A DNA stretch of 25,930 nucleotides from Campylobacteraceae bacterium. GTDB taxonomy: Bacteria > Campylobacterota > Campylobacteria > Campylobacterales > Sulfurovaceae. Of this stretch, positions 1-7,158 are shown one piece after another. Position numbers and translations under genes: made by a program. The notes below the pieces were generated by a model, which was given only the letters and a program-made list of their open reading frames with translations, searched no databases and was not told where the DNA came from. The stretch is taken from positions 1-25,930 of the forward strand of contig JALSOO010000224.1 in the NCBI GenBank assembly GCA_026986355.1, read 5' to 3'. How positions within the stretch are numbered: position 1 is the stretch's first letter; the number at the start of each line of letters is the position of its first letter.

Positions 1-23
1 GTGTAAAGGTAAAGTGATGCTTT

Positions 24-42
24 AAAGTAGCTTGTCCCCTTT
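24..42. repeat. Possible REP-associated (RAYT-type) element end
   Basis: The bases AAAGTAGCTTGTCCCCTTT resemble the AAAGTAGCCTGTCCCCTTT-like tag I recall flanking REP-associated tyrosine transposase (Y1_Tnp) genes in many bacteria. Only this end is inside the window and no transposase is visible. The call rests on memory of the motif, not on a search. Confidence 0.3.
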
Positions 43-78
43 AATTCGTTTTTTGAAATTTGAAATCTCTTATAAACT

Positions 79-1023
79 CTAAAATGGAAGATATATTTTA
101 TCTATTAACTCTTGATATTCACTCATGGGATTGCTATCAATAGTAATACCTCCTCCACTTTTATAGTAGAGTTGGTTTTTCTCTTTTTCGATAAAACGTA
201 TCATAACAGCCGAGTATAAATCTGCTCCATCAAAGATACCAAAGACTCCTGTATAAAAGCCTCTATCATAATTCTCTATATTAGAGATAATATCTACTGT
301 ACTCTTTTTGGGCGTTCCTGTAATCGACCCAGCAGGTAGTAGTTGAGATAGAATCTCTCCTAGATTATCTTTCCAAGTAGTAGGAAGTGTGGCTTTTATC
401 TCTGAACTAACTTGAAGTAACTCTTTTGTACCTGCTTTGATTTTATCAATATATCTAAATTTGGTTACCTTAATATCTCTTGCTACTCTCCCTAAATCAT
501 TACGCATCAAATCGACAATCATTACATGCTCTGCCATCTCTTTTTGGTTGGAGAGTATAATCTCTTTTGCATTGGGTATTGATGCTTCTATTGTTCCTTT
601 CATCGGATAGGTATAGATAGTGTTACCCTTTATCTCTATAAACTTTTCAGGAGAGAAACAGATAAATTTATCTTTAAAATAGAGTTTATATTTAGCACGT
701 GCATAGGTAAAAATCTCTTTTAGAGATAAATCTGATTGGATAGCTGTTCTAAAAGTTAAATTTAGTAGATATGTATTACCACAACGTATCTCCTCTAATA
801 CTCTCTCTAATGACTTTTGATACTTTTGAAAACTAATAGGACTTTTATGTAGATAGTAGCTTTTATCTATCCTTTTTTTTTGATAGTTTCTATTGTTACC
901 TATTTTAAAGAGAATATCCTTATCTAATCTATTTAGTGGTTGTGCAAATATTTTAGATAAATCATAAGAGAGTACAAAGAGAAAAGGCTCTCTCTGTTGT
1001 GCTAGTTTGGAGATTTTTTCCAT
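79..1023 (-). CDS. pabB: Aminodeoxychorismate synthase component I (chorismate-binding subunit)
   Basis: Converts chorismate, with ammonia from a PabA glutaminase subunit, to 4-amino-4-deoxychorismate for p-aminobenzoate and folate synthesis in the cytoplasm. The 314 residues cover essentially only the chorismate-binding domain. Residues 140-144 read PMKGT; the lysine here is the PabB signature, whereas anthranilate synthase TrpE has alanine. Other family motifs are SPE (124-126), the EHVMIVDLMRND block (165-176), and near the C-terminus LPAGSITGTPK and the GGGIT stretch. The ATG overlaps the stop of pyrB by one base (TAATG), so the two are almost certainly translationally coupled. No glutaminase (PabA) or lyase (PabC) domain is fused and none is visible here; pabC could lie just beyond the left edge. 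The short form is normal for several Campylobacterota. Confidence 0.93.
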   Translation of the reverse strand: MEKISKLAQQREPFLFVLSYDLSKIFAQPLNRLDKDILFKIGNNRNYQKKRIDKSYYLHKSPISFQKYQKSLERVLEEIRCGNTYLLNLTFRTAIQSDLSLKEIFTYARAKYKLYFKDKFICFSPEKFIEIKGNTIYTYPMKGTIEASIPNAKEIILSNQKEMAEHVMIVDLMRNDLGRVARDIKVTKFRYIDKIKAGTKELLQVSSEIKATLPTTWKDNLGEILSQLLPAGSITGTPKKSTVDIISNIENYDRGFYTGVFGIFDGADLYSAVMIRFIEKEKNQLYYKSGGGITIDSNPMSEYQELIDKIYLPF

Positions 1024-1904
1024 TAATTATCAAGAAGTAGAGCTTTGAGTATTGCCATGCGTACAAAAACACCATTTTTTACTTGGGTTAAGACTTTACA
1101 TCTTGGGTCATCTAACATCTCATCAGATATATCTATATTTCTCATAACAGGACCGGGGTGTAGAAGTAGTATATCTCTATCTCCCATTCTCTCTTGCGTT
1201 ATACAATACTCTTTTGCATACTCTTTATAATCTTCAAAAATAGGGGCTTTGTGTCTCTCTAGTTGAGCTCTTAGACTCATAATAATATCAACACTATCAA
1301 TAACCTCATCAAGATGTTCATATTTTGGTAAATCATTATCTGGCATAAAAGGTTTTGGTGCAACTAACACAACATTCATTCCCATTCGTGTAAATAGACG
1401 AATACCAGAAGAGGCAACACGAGAGCTAACTATATCTCCCACAATAACGATAGTTTTACCCTCCAAACTATCAGTTTGAAAGTGTTCTAACATGGTAAAG
1501 TAATCAAGTAGTGCTTGGGTTGGGTGTGCATAGTTACCTGCTCCTGCATTGATAACTGTTGTTAACTCTTTGTTGGCTAATTTTTGAGGTGTATTGTTAT
1601 ACTCATGACGTATAATAACCCCATCAGGCTCCATAGCACATAGATTAGCAAAAGTATCTTCTAAACTCTCCCCTTTTAATGTAGAACTCTTTGATGGGTC
1701 AAGATGGACTATAGATGCACCCAACCTTTTTCCTGCTACCTCAAAAGAGCTTCTTGTTCGAGTAGAGCTTTCAAAAAAGAGAGTAATGAGTAGTTTATCT
1801 CTCAATAGTTGGCTTGGCATCTCTTTTTTAAATGATTTGGCATCATTAAATATATTTACTAATTGTCTATCACTAAAATTATTTGTATCGACAAGATGTT
1901 GCAT
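1023..1904 (-). CDS. pyrB: Aspartate carbamoyltransferase catalytic subunit
   Basis: Catalyses carbamoyl phosphate + L-aspartate to N-carbamoyl-L-aspartate, the committed step of pyrimidine synthesis. Visible signature residues: STRTR carbamoyl-phosphate loop at 47-51, the KGES loop that reaches into the neighbouring subunit's active site at about 77-80, HPTQ at 127-130 and HPGP at 249-252. The length, 293 residues, matches trimeric catalytic chains. No pyrI regulatory gene is adjacent. The gene heads a two-gene unit with pabB (one-base overlap). A TATAAT box lies about 30 bases upstream of the ATG and an AAGGG ribosome site about 10 bases upstream. The pairing of a pyrimidine and a folate gene may simply be operon packing. 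Confidence 0.95.
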   Translation of the reverse strand: MQHLVDTNNFSDRQLVNIFNDAKSFKKEMPSQLLRDKLLITLFFESSTRTRSSFEVAGKRLGASIVHLDPSKSSTLKGESLEDTFANLCAMEPDGVIIRHEYNNTPQKLANKELTTVINAGAGNYAHPTQALLDYFTMLEHFQTDSLEGKTIVIVGDIVSSRVASSGIRLFTRMGMNVVLVAPKPFMPDNDLPKYEHLDEVIDSVDIIMSLRAQLERHKAPIFEDYKEYAKEYCITQERMGDRDILLLHPGPVMRNIDISDEMLDDPRCKVLTQVKNGVFVRMAILKALLLDN

Positions 1905-1933
1905 GGTAGAGTACCCTTTATATATTTTTTGAG

Positions 1934-1939
1934 ATTATA
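1934..1939 (-). promoter_or_regulatory. Probable -10 box of the pyrB-pabB operon
   Basis: Perfect TATAAT on the minus strand, about 30 bases before the pyrB ATG, in an AT-rich divergent spacer shared with the transpeptidase gene. No convincing -35 hexamer, as is usual for sigma-70 promoters of this phylum. A consensus match alone can arise by chance at this base composition. Confidence 0.45.
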
Positions 1940-2046
1940 ACTAAAAAATATTATTTTTTATTCTTAATTTAAATTTTTTATCCAAAGTTTTTAAAAAAAA
2001 TAGTAAAATCTTTTTTAACAATATTTAAAAAATTATAAAGGCTAAT

Positions 2047-3942
2047 ATGTCTACAAAAAAAATAGAAAATAAAATGATACAGTATCGTTCAGCTATATTA
2101 CTTTTAATGTTTATAATTATTTTTATACTCTTTGCAATATTTTTAACAAAAGGTATAGGTATAATCAATAGCGATAGAAGAACAGGTAATAAAACTATAA
2201 CGATTGAGAACAAAGCTATACGAGGCAAAATTATCTCATCAGATGACTTTGTAGTCTCCTTTAGTCAAAAACACTTTAGAGCAGAGGTTAATACTAGAAG
2301 TATTGACCCAAAAAAGAAAGATTTATTTATTAAGCTCTTTTCAATATATTCAGGAATACCTGAAGATGAAATATTATCTAAATTTAAAACAAAAACAGGC
2401 AAAAAGATTCGAGGTAGGATTGTTATCTGCAACGATATAGATGTGCGTCTCTCCAGAGATTTAAAGGCACTCTCAAGAAAGATGTCAGCATTAGGTATCT
2501 TTAGACCTCTAAATCCTAAAAAACCTCATTTGATTTATGGATTAGATATTATAGCAGATAGTGAAACACGCTCCTTTCCTCAAAAAGATATATTGACCCC
2601 TGTGGTAGGATATGTACGCACAAAAGTTTTAAATAACTATAAAATTCCCATAGGAATGAAAGGATTAGAGAAATCCTACAAAGATTTTTTAGAACCAACT
2701 CAAGATGGAGTAGTCACAGGCAAGAGAGATATTATAGGTACAGTTATTAGAGATGGCAAAACAAGAGAGCTAGAGCGTATAGATGGTATGGATATTCATC
2801 TCAATATCAATTTAGATTTTCAAAGAAGTGTAGAGACTGTTTTGGATAAGATGAAAAATCAGATAGGTGCAGAGGAGATTATGGTAGCTGTAATGGAGTC
2901 ACACACAGGAAAACTCCTCTCTTTGGCATCTTCTGAACGGTTTAACCCTAAACATATCAATCAAGAAGATGTAAACTCTCTAAATCCAAATTTTTCTGAA
3001 TATCTATATGAACCAGGTTCGGTTATCAAACCATTTACTCTAGCGATTGCACTAGATGCTGGTAAAGTAGATTTAAATAAGCCTATAAAATTAGGGGGAA
3101 AACTTAGAGTAACTAAAAAATATACTATATCAGATGATGATTACTTTAAGGCATTAACTCCTAAAGGTATTATTATGCACTCTTCTAATATAGGTATATC
3201 AAAAATAGCATGGAGATTAACAGGTCAAGAGCTTTATGATGGGTGGTTACGATTTGGACTCTCTAAACCCTCAGGTATTGACCTATCCAAAGAGCTATCA
3301 GGTAGAATAAAACCCTCCTATCTACTAAATTATAAAGTACACTCTGCCAATACAGCTTATGGTTATGGTCTACTTGTCAACTTTATGCAGATGGTCAAAG
3401 GGTATAGTGCCTTTAATAATAATGGTGTTGCTGTTACTCCTAAATTAGTCAACTATCTAAGTAGTCAAGGTAAAAATTATGATACATTAAATGAAGTTCA
3501 TGATTTGGAATCATGTACACCAGATACAGCATCAAAGATAAAAGATATATTAATAGCAACTGTCAATAGAGGAACAGGAACAACAGCACAATATGATGGA
3601 TTAGAAGTAGGTGGTAAAACAGGAACAGCACATATTAGTTACAAAGGTAAATATATAGATGAGTATCATAGTAGTTTCTATGGTTTTGTAAATGATAAGT
3701 TTGGACACAACTATACAGTAGGAGTTTTTGTAATAAAAGCAAAAAAGGTCTATTTTGCATCACAAACAGCTGCACCTATATTCAAAAAGGTAGTAAACAA
3801 GATGGTCAAACATGGATATTTGGTCGTTGATGAACATCAAGCAAAAATAGATTTAGCTAGAAGAGAAGCTGTAAGAAAAAGAAGACATGATGCCTATGTA
3901 CGAAAGATACAAGCATACAACAAAGCACATGGTATAAAATAG
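2047..3942 (+). CDS. ftsI: Peptidoglycan D,D-transpeptidase, division-type class B PBP (FtsI/PBP3-like)
   Basis: Cross-links septal peptidoglycan peptides in the periplasm and is a target of beta-lactams. The 631-residue protein has a short cytoplasmic tail, one membrane helix at about 16-36, a dimerisation/pedestal region with the class B motif RGKI at 59-62, and a transpeptidase domain. The penicillin-binding motifs are all present: SVIK with nucleophile Ser325 and Lys328, SSN at 379-381 and KTGT at 524-527. Residues after about 600 are Lys/Arg-rich and probably a flexible tail. AAAGG precedes the ATG. The gene stands alone, not in a division/cell-wall cluster, as is often seen in Campylobacterota. 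FtsI rather than the elongation PBP2 (MrdA) is favoured by architecture; I am less sure of that distinction than of the family. Confidence 0.87.
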   Translation: MSTKKIENKMIQYRSAILLLMFIIIFILFAIFLTKGIGIINSDRRTGNKTITIENKAIRGKIISSDDFVVSFSQKHFRAEVNTRSIDPKKKDLFIKLFSIYSGIPEDEILSKFKTKTGKKIRGRIVICNDIDVRLSRDLKALSRKMSALGIFRPLNPKKPHLIYGLDIIADSETRSFPQKDILTPVVGYVRTKVLNNYKIPIGMKGLEKSYKDFLEPTQDGVVTGKRDIIGTVIRDGKTRELERIDGMDIHLNINLDFQRSVETVLDKMKNQIGAEEIMVAVMESHTGKLLSLASSERFNPKHINQEDVNSLNPNFSEYLYEPGSVIKPFTLAIALDAGKVDLNKPIKLGGKLRVTKKYTISDDDYFKALTPKGIIMHSSNIGISKIAWRLTGQELYDGWLRFGLSKPSGIDLSKELSGRIKPSYLLNYKVHSANTAYGYGLLVNFMQMVKGYSAFNNNGVAVTPKLVNYLSSQGKNYDTLNEVHDLESCTPDTASKIKDILIATVNRGTGTTAQYDGLEVGGKTGTAHISYKGKYIDEYHSSFYGFVNDKFGHNYTVGVFVIKAKKVYFASQTAAPIFKKVVNKMVKHGYLVVDEHQAKIDLARREAVRKRRHDAYVRKIQAYNKAHGIK

Positions 3943-3946
3943 ATTT

Positions 3947-3973
3947 TAGGAATACTCATGAGGAGTATTCCTA
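3947..3973. terminator. Perfect 11-bp hairpin between convergent genes (possible bidirectional terminator)
   Basis: TAGGAATACTC (3947-3957), loop ATGAG, GAGTATTCCTA (3963-3973). It starts five bases after the transpeptidase stop codon, and its right arm contains the stop codon of the small minus-strand ORF. Neither side has a strong run of T, so factor-independent termination is not certain; transcript-end protection is an alternative. A looser hairpin with similar TAGG/GGAATA arms lies at 6672-6703. Confidence 0.5.
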
Positions 3974-4102
3974 CTTCATTAATAGTTTTAATGGAGAAGA
4001 GTATAGACCAACCCCAAGAATAAAATCATTCAATTCACTTATGGTATGACAACCATGTTTTATAGCATCTTCAATAATCTCTTTTGTAAAAGTTAATTTC
4101 AT
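3971..4102 (-). CDS. Small ORF, 43 residues, unrecognised
   Basis: An ORF of 43 codons plus stop with strong expression signals: AAAGGA six bases before the ATG, and a TATAAT box 40 bases upstream. The product starts MKLTFTKEIIEDAIKHG; the first half looks like two short helices (EIIEDAIKHG, then TISELNDFI), loosely reminiscent of a helix-turn-helix, and the rest is hydrophobic (ILGVGLYSSPLKLLM). No signal peptide or membrane span is clear. The stop lies inside the hairpin shared with the convergent transpeptidase gene. I do not recognise the family. It could be a real small protein or the N-terminal remnant of a DNA-binding gene such as a transposase subunit. The signals favour a gene. Confidence 0.5.
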   Translation of the reverse strand: MKLTFTKEIIEDAIKHGCHTISELNDFILGVGLYSSPLKLLMK

Positions 4103-4141
4103 AATCTATCCTTTAATAATATTGGTCTATATATTTAAAGG

Positions 4142-4147
4142 ATTATA
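4142..4147 (-). promoter_or_regulatory. Probable -10 box of the 43-residue ORF
   Basis: TATAAT on the minus strand with a TTAACT hexamer 16 bases upstream as a weak -35. It is placed about 40 bases before the small ORF's ATG and just after the end of the parvulin gene, so the small ORF would be transcribed separately. Confidence 0.4.
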
Positions 4148-4207
4148 TCAACTCTTTTATTAAAGTTAATTAAAAAAATATATTTTTAAATTTATATATT
4201 TTTAAGA

Positions 4208-5038
4208 TTAGTAGATTATTTCAGCAGAACCATATAGTTCATCAACCTCATTTCTTAAATCTTCTATCACTTTTTTCTGTTTTAACATCTGTCGAATACG
4301 CTTTTTTGCTTGTGAAAAGCTAATTGTTCCTGCATGTTTTTTATTTAAAAGATAAACAACATTGTATCCATGTTTTGTTTGTACAGGAGAGTTTAATAGT
4401 GTTTTTGGTTTATATTTGAATGCTTTGTTAAAAAGATTTTCAGGTGCAGAGCCCTTTCCAAACCAACCCATATAACCATTTTGTTTATGTGCGTGTGCCT
4501 CTTCTATAAAATCTTTGTCCAAATCTTTTGATTTTTTTAATTTTTTATGAAGTTTATTAGCTTCACTTTGAGTAGGTACGATAATATCAGCTATCTCAAT
4601 AGAGTCTGGATATTGAAAACTCTCTGGGTGTTCATCATAAAATCTCTTTACCTCTTTATCAGATACTTTTGCTTTTTTAAACATTTTTTCCTGATAGAGT
4701 GCAACAGCAATAGAACCTTTTATGGCACGAATTTGATTTTTATCTAAACTCTTACCTAATTTTTTCTGATACTGCTCTGTGATTACTCTCTTTTGTTCAT
4801 TAAACACTTTTTTAAATTTAGCATCATTTACCAAAGAGCTTTTTAGTAATTTAGCATGAAGTAACTCCTCTTTGATAAGCTGTTCCATCAAATTTGAGCG
4901 TTGTGTATCATCTAGTTTCTCATATCCTGGAGGAATAATGCTATCTGAAATAGCATGACCATTTACAGTAACTAATGTTTTTCCAAAAAGAAGAGTAGAA
5001 CTCAATAGCAGTGTCATAATAACTGTTTTAATATACAT
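4208..5038 (-). CDS. Periplasmic PpiC/SurA-type parvulin-like chaperone (PEB4/Cj0596-like)
   Basis: Predicted periplasmic folding factor for outer-membrane and secreted proteins. Of 276 residues, 1-19 form a signal peptide (Lys4, hydrophobic VIMTLLLSSTLLFG, cleavage near Gly19). A SurA-N-like helical chaperone region follows (about 35-125), then a parvulin domain (about 130-235) recognisable by YMGWFGKG (189-196) and HGYNVVYL (223-230), and a C-terminal helix that packs back on the chaperone part in PEB4-type proteins. The two usual parvulin active-site histidines are replaced: Asp151 sits where ARHI/SHIL motifs have His, and Asn226 where GYH is usual. Isomerase activity may be weak or absent, leaving a chaperone role. 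It has its own AAGGA site and a 60-base gap from dapF, so it may be co-transcribed. Confidence 0.85.
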   Translation of the reverse strand: MYIKTVIMTLLLSSTLLFGKTLVTVNGHAISDSIIPPGYEKLDDTQRSNLMEQLIKEELLHAKLLKSSLVNDAKFKKVFNEQKRVITEQYQKKLGKSLDKNQIRAIKGSIAVALYQEKMFKKAKVSDKEVKRFYDEHPESFQYPDSIEIADIIVPTQSEANKLHKKLKKSKDLDKDFIEEAHAHKQNGYMGWFGKGSAPENLFNKAFKYKPKTLLNSPVQTKHGYNVVYLLNKKHAGTISFSQAKKRIRQMLKQKKVIEDLRNEVDELYGSAEIIY

Positions 5039-5098
5039 ATTTTTTCCTTATCTAATCATAATCTATTATTTTAACATAATTATCGTGATGTAATCGTG

Positions 5099-5845
5099 TT
5101 ATTCTATTGTTTCAGCTACAAATGTTTTGGTTACTTGTCCACCAAACCTATAAATGCCCTCTTCTAATGAGATATAGAGTTCATCTCCTGATTTTGGAAA
5201 GACTTTTACATTTCCCTCTACCATATTTTCTGCATAAGCACGTACAAAACATGCCACCATTCCTGTACCACACGCCAACGTCTCATCTTCTACTCCACGT
5301 TCATAGGTTCGTACATAAAGAGTGTTATCCTCTACTTTACAGATATTTAAATTTGCATTGTATTTATCTCTGAGACGTTTTGCTTGTTCCAAATCAAAAC
5401 TATCTATATTATCACGAAAGACAATGAGATGAGGAACACCTGTATCTACAAACCACCACTTCTCTCCCTCTTCTTGAATATCTTCGCTCAATATAATAGG
5501 CTTTGTCATATCAGAAACTACATAATTTCCATTAACCGTTGCACGAATAACTCCTGCACCAGTTAAAAACTCTGCCACTCCATTTTGTGAGATTCCCTTT
5601 CCCATTGCAAAGTGAGCCACAGCACGAGAAGCATTACCACACATAGTAGCACGACTACCATCTGCATTATAAAAATCCCACTCAAAATCATACTCTTGAT
5701 GAGGCATAACAACTACTAACCCATCTGCACCCACACCATTTTGACGATGACAGAGTTTTTTTGCCAATTTTGAACGCTCTTTTCTCTTTTTGCGTATAAT
5801 AATTACAAAATCATTTCCATTAGCTGAATATTTGGTTACAGTCAT
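5099..5845 (-). CDS. dapF: Diaminopimelate epimerase
   Basis: Interconverts LL- and meso-diaminopimelate without a cofactor, supplying lysine and peptidoglycan. Both catalytic cysteines are visible in their usual contexts: Cys69 in ATMCGNASR and Cys192 in ETLACGTGM. The N-terminal YSANGNDF (6-13) is the family start signature (normally HGxGNDF; here with Ser-Ala). The length of 248 is slightly shorter than the roughly 270-280 of Escherichia coli and typical of Campylobacterota. The ATG is preceded by AGGA. Upstream is the sortase-like gene (74-base gap), downstream the parvulin gene; a shared transcript is possible but not shown. Confidence 0.95.
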   Translation of the reverse strand: MTVTKYSANGNDFVIIIRKKRKERSKLAKKLCHRQNGVGADGLVVVMPHQEYDFEWDFYNADGSRATMCGNASRAVAHFAMGKGISQNGVAEFLTGAGVIRATVNGNYVVSDMTKPIILSEDIQEEGEKWWFVDTGVPHLIVFRDNIDSFDLEQAKRLRDKYNANLNICKVEDNTLYVRTYERGVEDETLACGTGMVACFVRAYAENMVEGNVKVFPKSGDELYISLEEGIYRFGGQVTKTFVAETIE

Positions 5846-5919
5846 ATATTTTCCTATTTTTTAAATTGAATTATATATAAAATATATAAAAATTGTAGAG
5901 AGAAGCGATTGCTTTGTCT

Positions 5920-6396
5920 CTAAGCAAATCTCTTTTCTCTACTATTAACAAACCAAAAAAAGAGCGTCAAACCTGTTGATATTAGAAGAGCATTTCCTAA
6001 ATAGTTATGTACAAAATAGAAGTTACTAGGTTTTTCTAGCACTGATTCCACTACTATCCATATACGAAAAATATTTATTGTTATAATAATAATATACCCA
6101 AAAAACATCCATTTGATTTTATGTGAAATGGTAGAAGGAAAAGCAATAATCGAAGCCAAAAAGAAAAGATAAGGGATAATCCCATTACATGCTTTTTCAA
6201 TAACTAACGAATAGTTATTATTTATAAAAATATGATAATTCTCTACCATATTACTAGGTAGTAGTAGAGAAGTTAAATATGTTGTAAAATCAGTTTGAAA
6301 TTGATTTAATATACTACTAAAAGGAGATAAATCCCAATAGAATAGTCCAAAAAATAGTATGATACCAAACCAATAGGTTAATATAAATTTAATCAT
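5920..6396 (-). CDS. Exosortase/archaeosortase family protein (orphan, compact)
   Basis: A 158-residue integral membrane protein with about four to five hydrophobic helices. The three residues that define the exosortase/archaeosortase family are present in order: Cys70 in EKACNGI, Arg111 in NIFRIW and His130 in FVHNYLGNAL. These enzymes are thought to cleave a C-terminal sorting tripartite signal (motif, membrane helix, basic tail) of surface proteins on the outer face of the inner membrane and pass the protein on for anchoring or export. The size matches short XrtH-like forms rather than the roughly 500-residue EpsI fusions. No PEP-CTERM-like substrate and no EpsI domain were found in the window. 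The ribosome site (AAGG, about 11 bases away) is weak. Which subfamily it belongs to cannot be told by eye. Confidence 0.8.
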   Translation of the reverse strand: MIKFILTYWFGIILFFGLFYWDLSPFSSILNQFQTDFTTYLTSLLLPSNMVENYHIFINNNYSLVIEKACNGIIPYLFFLASIIAFPSTISHKIKWMFFGYIIIITINIFRIWIVVESVLEKPSNFYFVHNYLGNALLISTGLTLFFWFVNSREKRFA

Positions 6397-6500
6397 TTTA
6401 TTTGTGCCTTATACTCTATTTCTTATTATTTCATAAGAATATTAAAAAATATTAATTATTATATAGAGTAAAAGTATAATATAAGTGGACTTAAAATAAA

Positions 6501-6517
6501 TTTAAACTTAAATTAAA
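6501..6517. repeat. 17-base direct repeat, copy 1
   Basis: TTTAAACTTAAATTAAA, identical to 8574-8590. The two copies lie in the spacers on either side of the GspL/GspM-like pair, about 2.07 kb apart. The sequence is nearly pure A/T, so chance identity is a real possibility. Confidence 0.5.
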
Positions 6518-6671
6518 AATTTAATTATATTAATAAAGTTATATATAATAATATCTGTTTGAGTATGTGGGAGTTTGTAGTTTATTTTAAAATCAAAGCT
6601 TTGATAAGTACAAAAGTTATTTTTGGAGGTGTGTGATAAAATTAATTTACTATCGGACGTAGAAAATTTTT

Positions 6672-6703
6672 TAGGGGAATAGCAACGAGTGATATTCCTC
6701 CTA
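6672..6703. terminator. Imperfect hairpin downstream of the GspL/GspM-like pair
   Basis: TAGG plus GGAATA (6672-6681) pairs with TATTCC and CCTA (6693-6698 and 6700-6703), with T6699 bulged and an 11-base loop. On the minus strand it is followed by AAAATTTTCT after the stem, a short U-containing run, so it may end the two-gene transcript. Arms resemble the hairpin at 3947-3973. Confidence 0.4.
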
Positions 6704-6725
6704 ATAAGGTTGTAGATGATTTTTA

Positions 6726-7148
6726 TTAGAGTTTTTCTACTATAAAGGTAACCTCTATAAACTGTTTTTTATCTTCAAACTTTAGCTCATTATCTTTTAT
6801 AGTAACTAGATAATTTAAAGATATAGTTTTAATAAAAGTATAGATAGAGTCTAATTTATCCTTTACTACTTCTATTGATACCTCATACTCTTGCTCTTTT
6901 TTTTGTTTGATAGAGACATCTGAAAATATGGCATTTGCACTTTTTTTAAAAGAGTCTAAGGTAAACTCTTCTGCTTTACTAATAATATGGTTCTTATCAT
7001 ACATATAATCCAACTTTTTCTCTTTAACTCTATAACTCTTTAGATTTGTATAATAATTAACTATATTTGGTATTGTCCAGATAAAGAGAGCTACCACAGA
7101 GAGGAGAAGGATAAATTTTGTAATTAAACTTGTTGCTTTTAAACTCAT
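6726..7148 (-). CDS. Bitopic inner-membrane protein, GspM/PilO-like (inferred)
   Basis: The 140-residue product has a short cytoplasmic start (MSLKATSLITK), one membrane helix (about 12-32, FILLLSVVALFIWTIPNIV), a charged helical stretch, then an alternating strand/helix region ending in FIEVTFIVEKL that could form a ferredoxin-like fold. This layout is that of GspM or PilO, the small platform proteins of type II secretion and type IV pili; sequence identity is too weak for me to name the family. I chose the ATG at 7148: AAAGGA lies six bases upstream, across the stop of the preceding gene, leaving a 10-base gap. A longer in-frame TTG start at 7202 would give 158 residues but overlap that gene by 44 bases. 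Confidence 0.7.
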   Translation of the reverse strand: MSLKATSLITKFILLLSVVALFIWTIPNIVNYYTNLKSYRVKEKKLDYMYDKNHIISKAEEFTLDSFKKSANAIFSDVSIKQKKEQEYEVSIEVVKDKLDSIYTFIKTISLNYLVTIKDNELKFEDKKQFIEVTFIVEKL

Positions 7149-7158
7149 CTCTAATCCT

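Larger units (their letters stand above)
6397..6725. other. 329-base intergenic region, AT-rich, with one hairpin
   Basis: No convincing gene. The left half is extremely AT-rich and includes one copy of a 17-base repeat (6501-6517). On the plus strand a 23-codon ORF from ATG at 6565 and an overlapping short reading frame ending at 6679 look like chance or decayed coding sequence. The right end carries an imperfect hairpin at 6672-6703 just downstream of the GspM-like gene's stop codon on the minus strand, a reasonable place for a transcript end. Confidence 0.5.

Noticed and set aside
1045..1230. Plus-strand ORF antisense to pyrB
   Set aside because: Shadow of a well-supported conserved gene.
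6565..6679. Short plus-strand frames (23 codons from 6565; another ending at 6679) that might be a broken gene
   Set aside because: Too short, different frames, no homology I can recognise, and no good ribosome site for the first.
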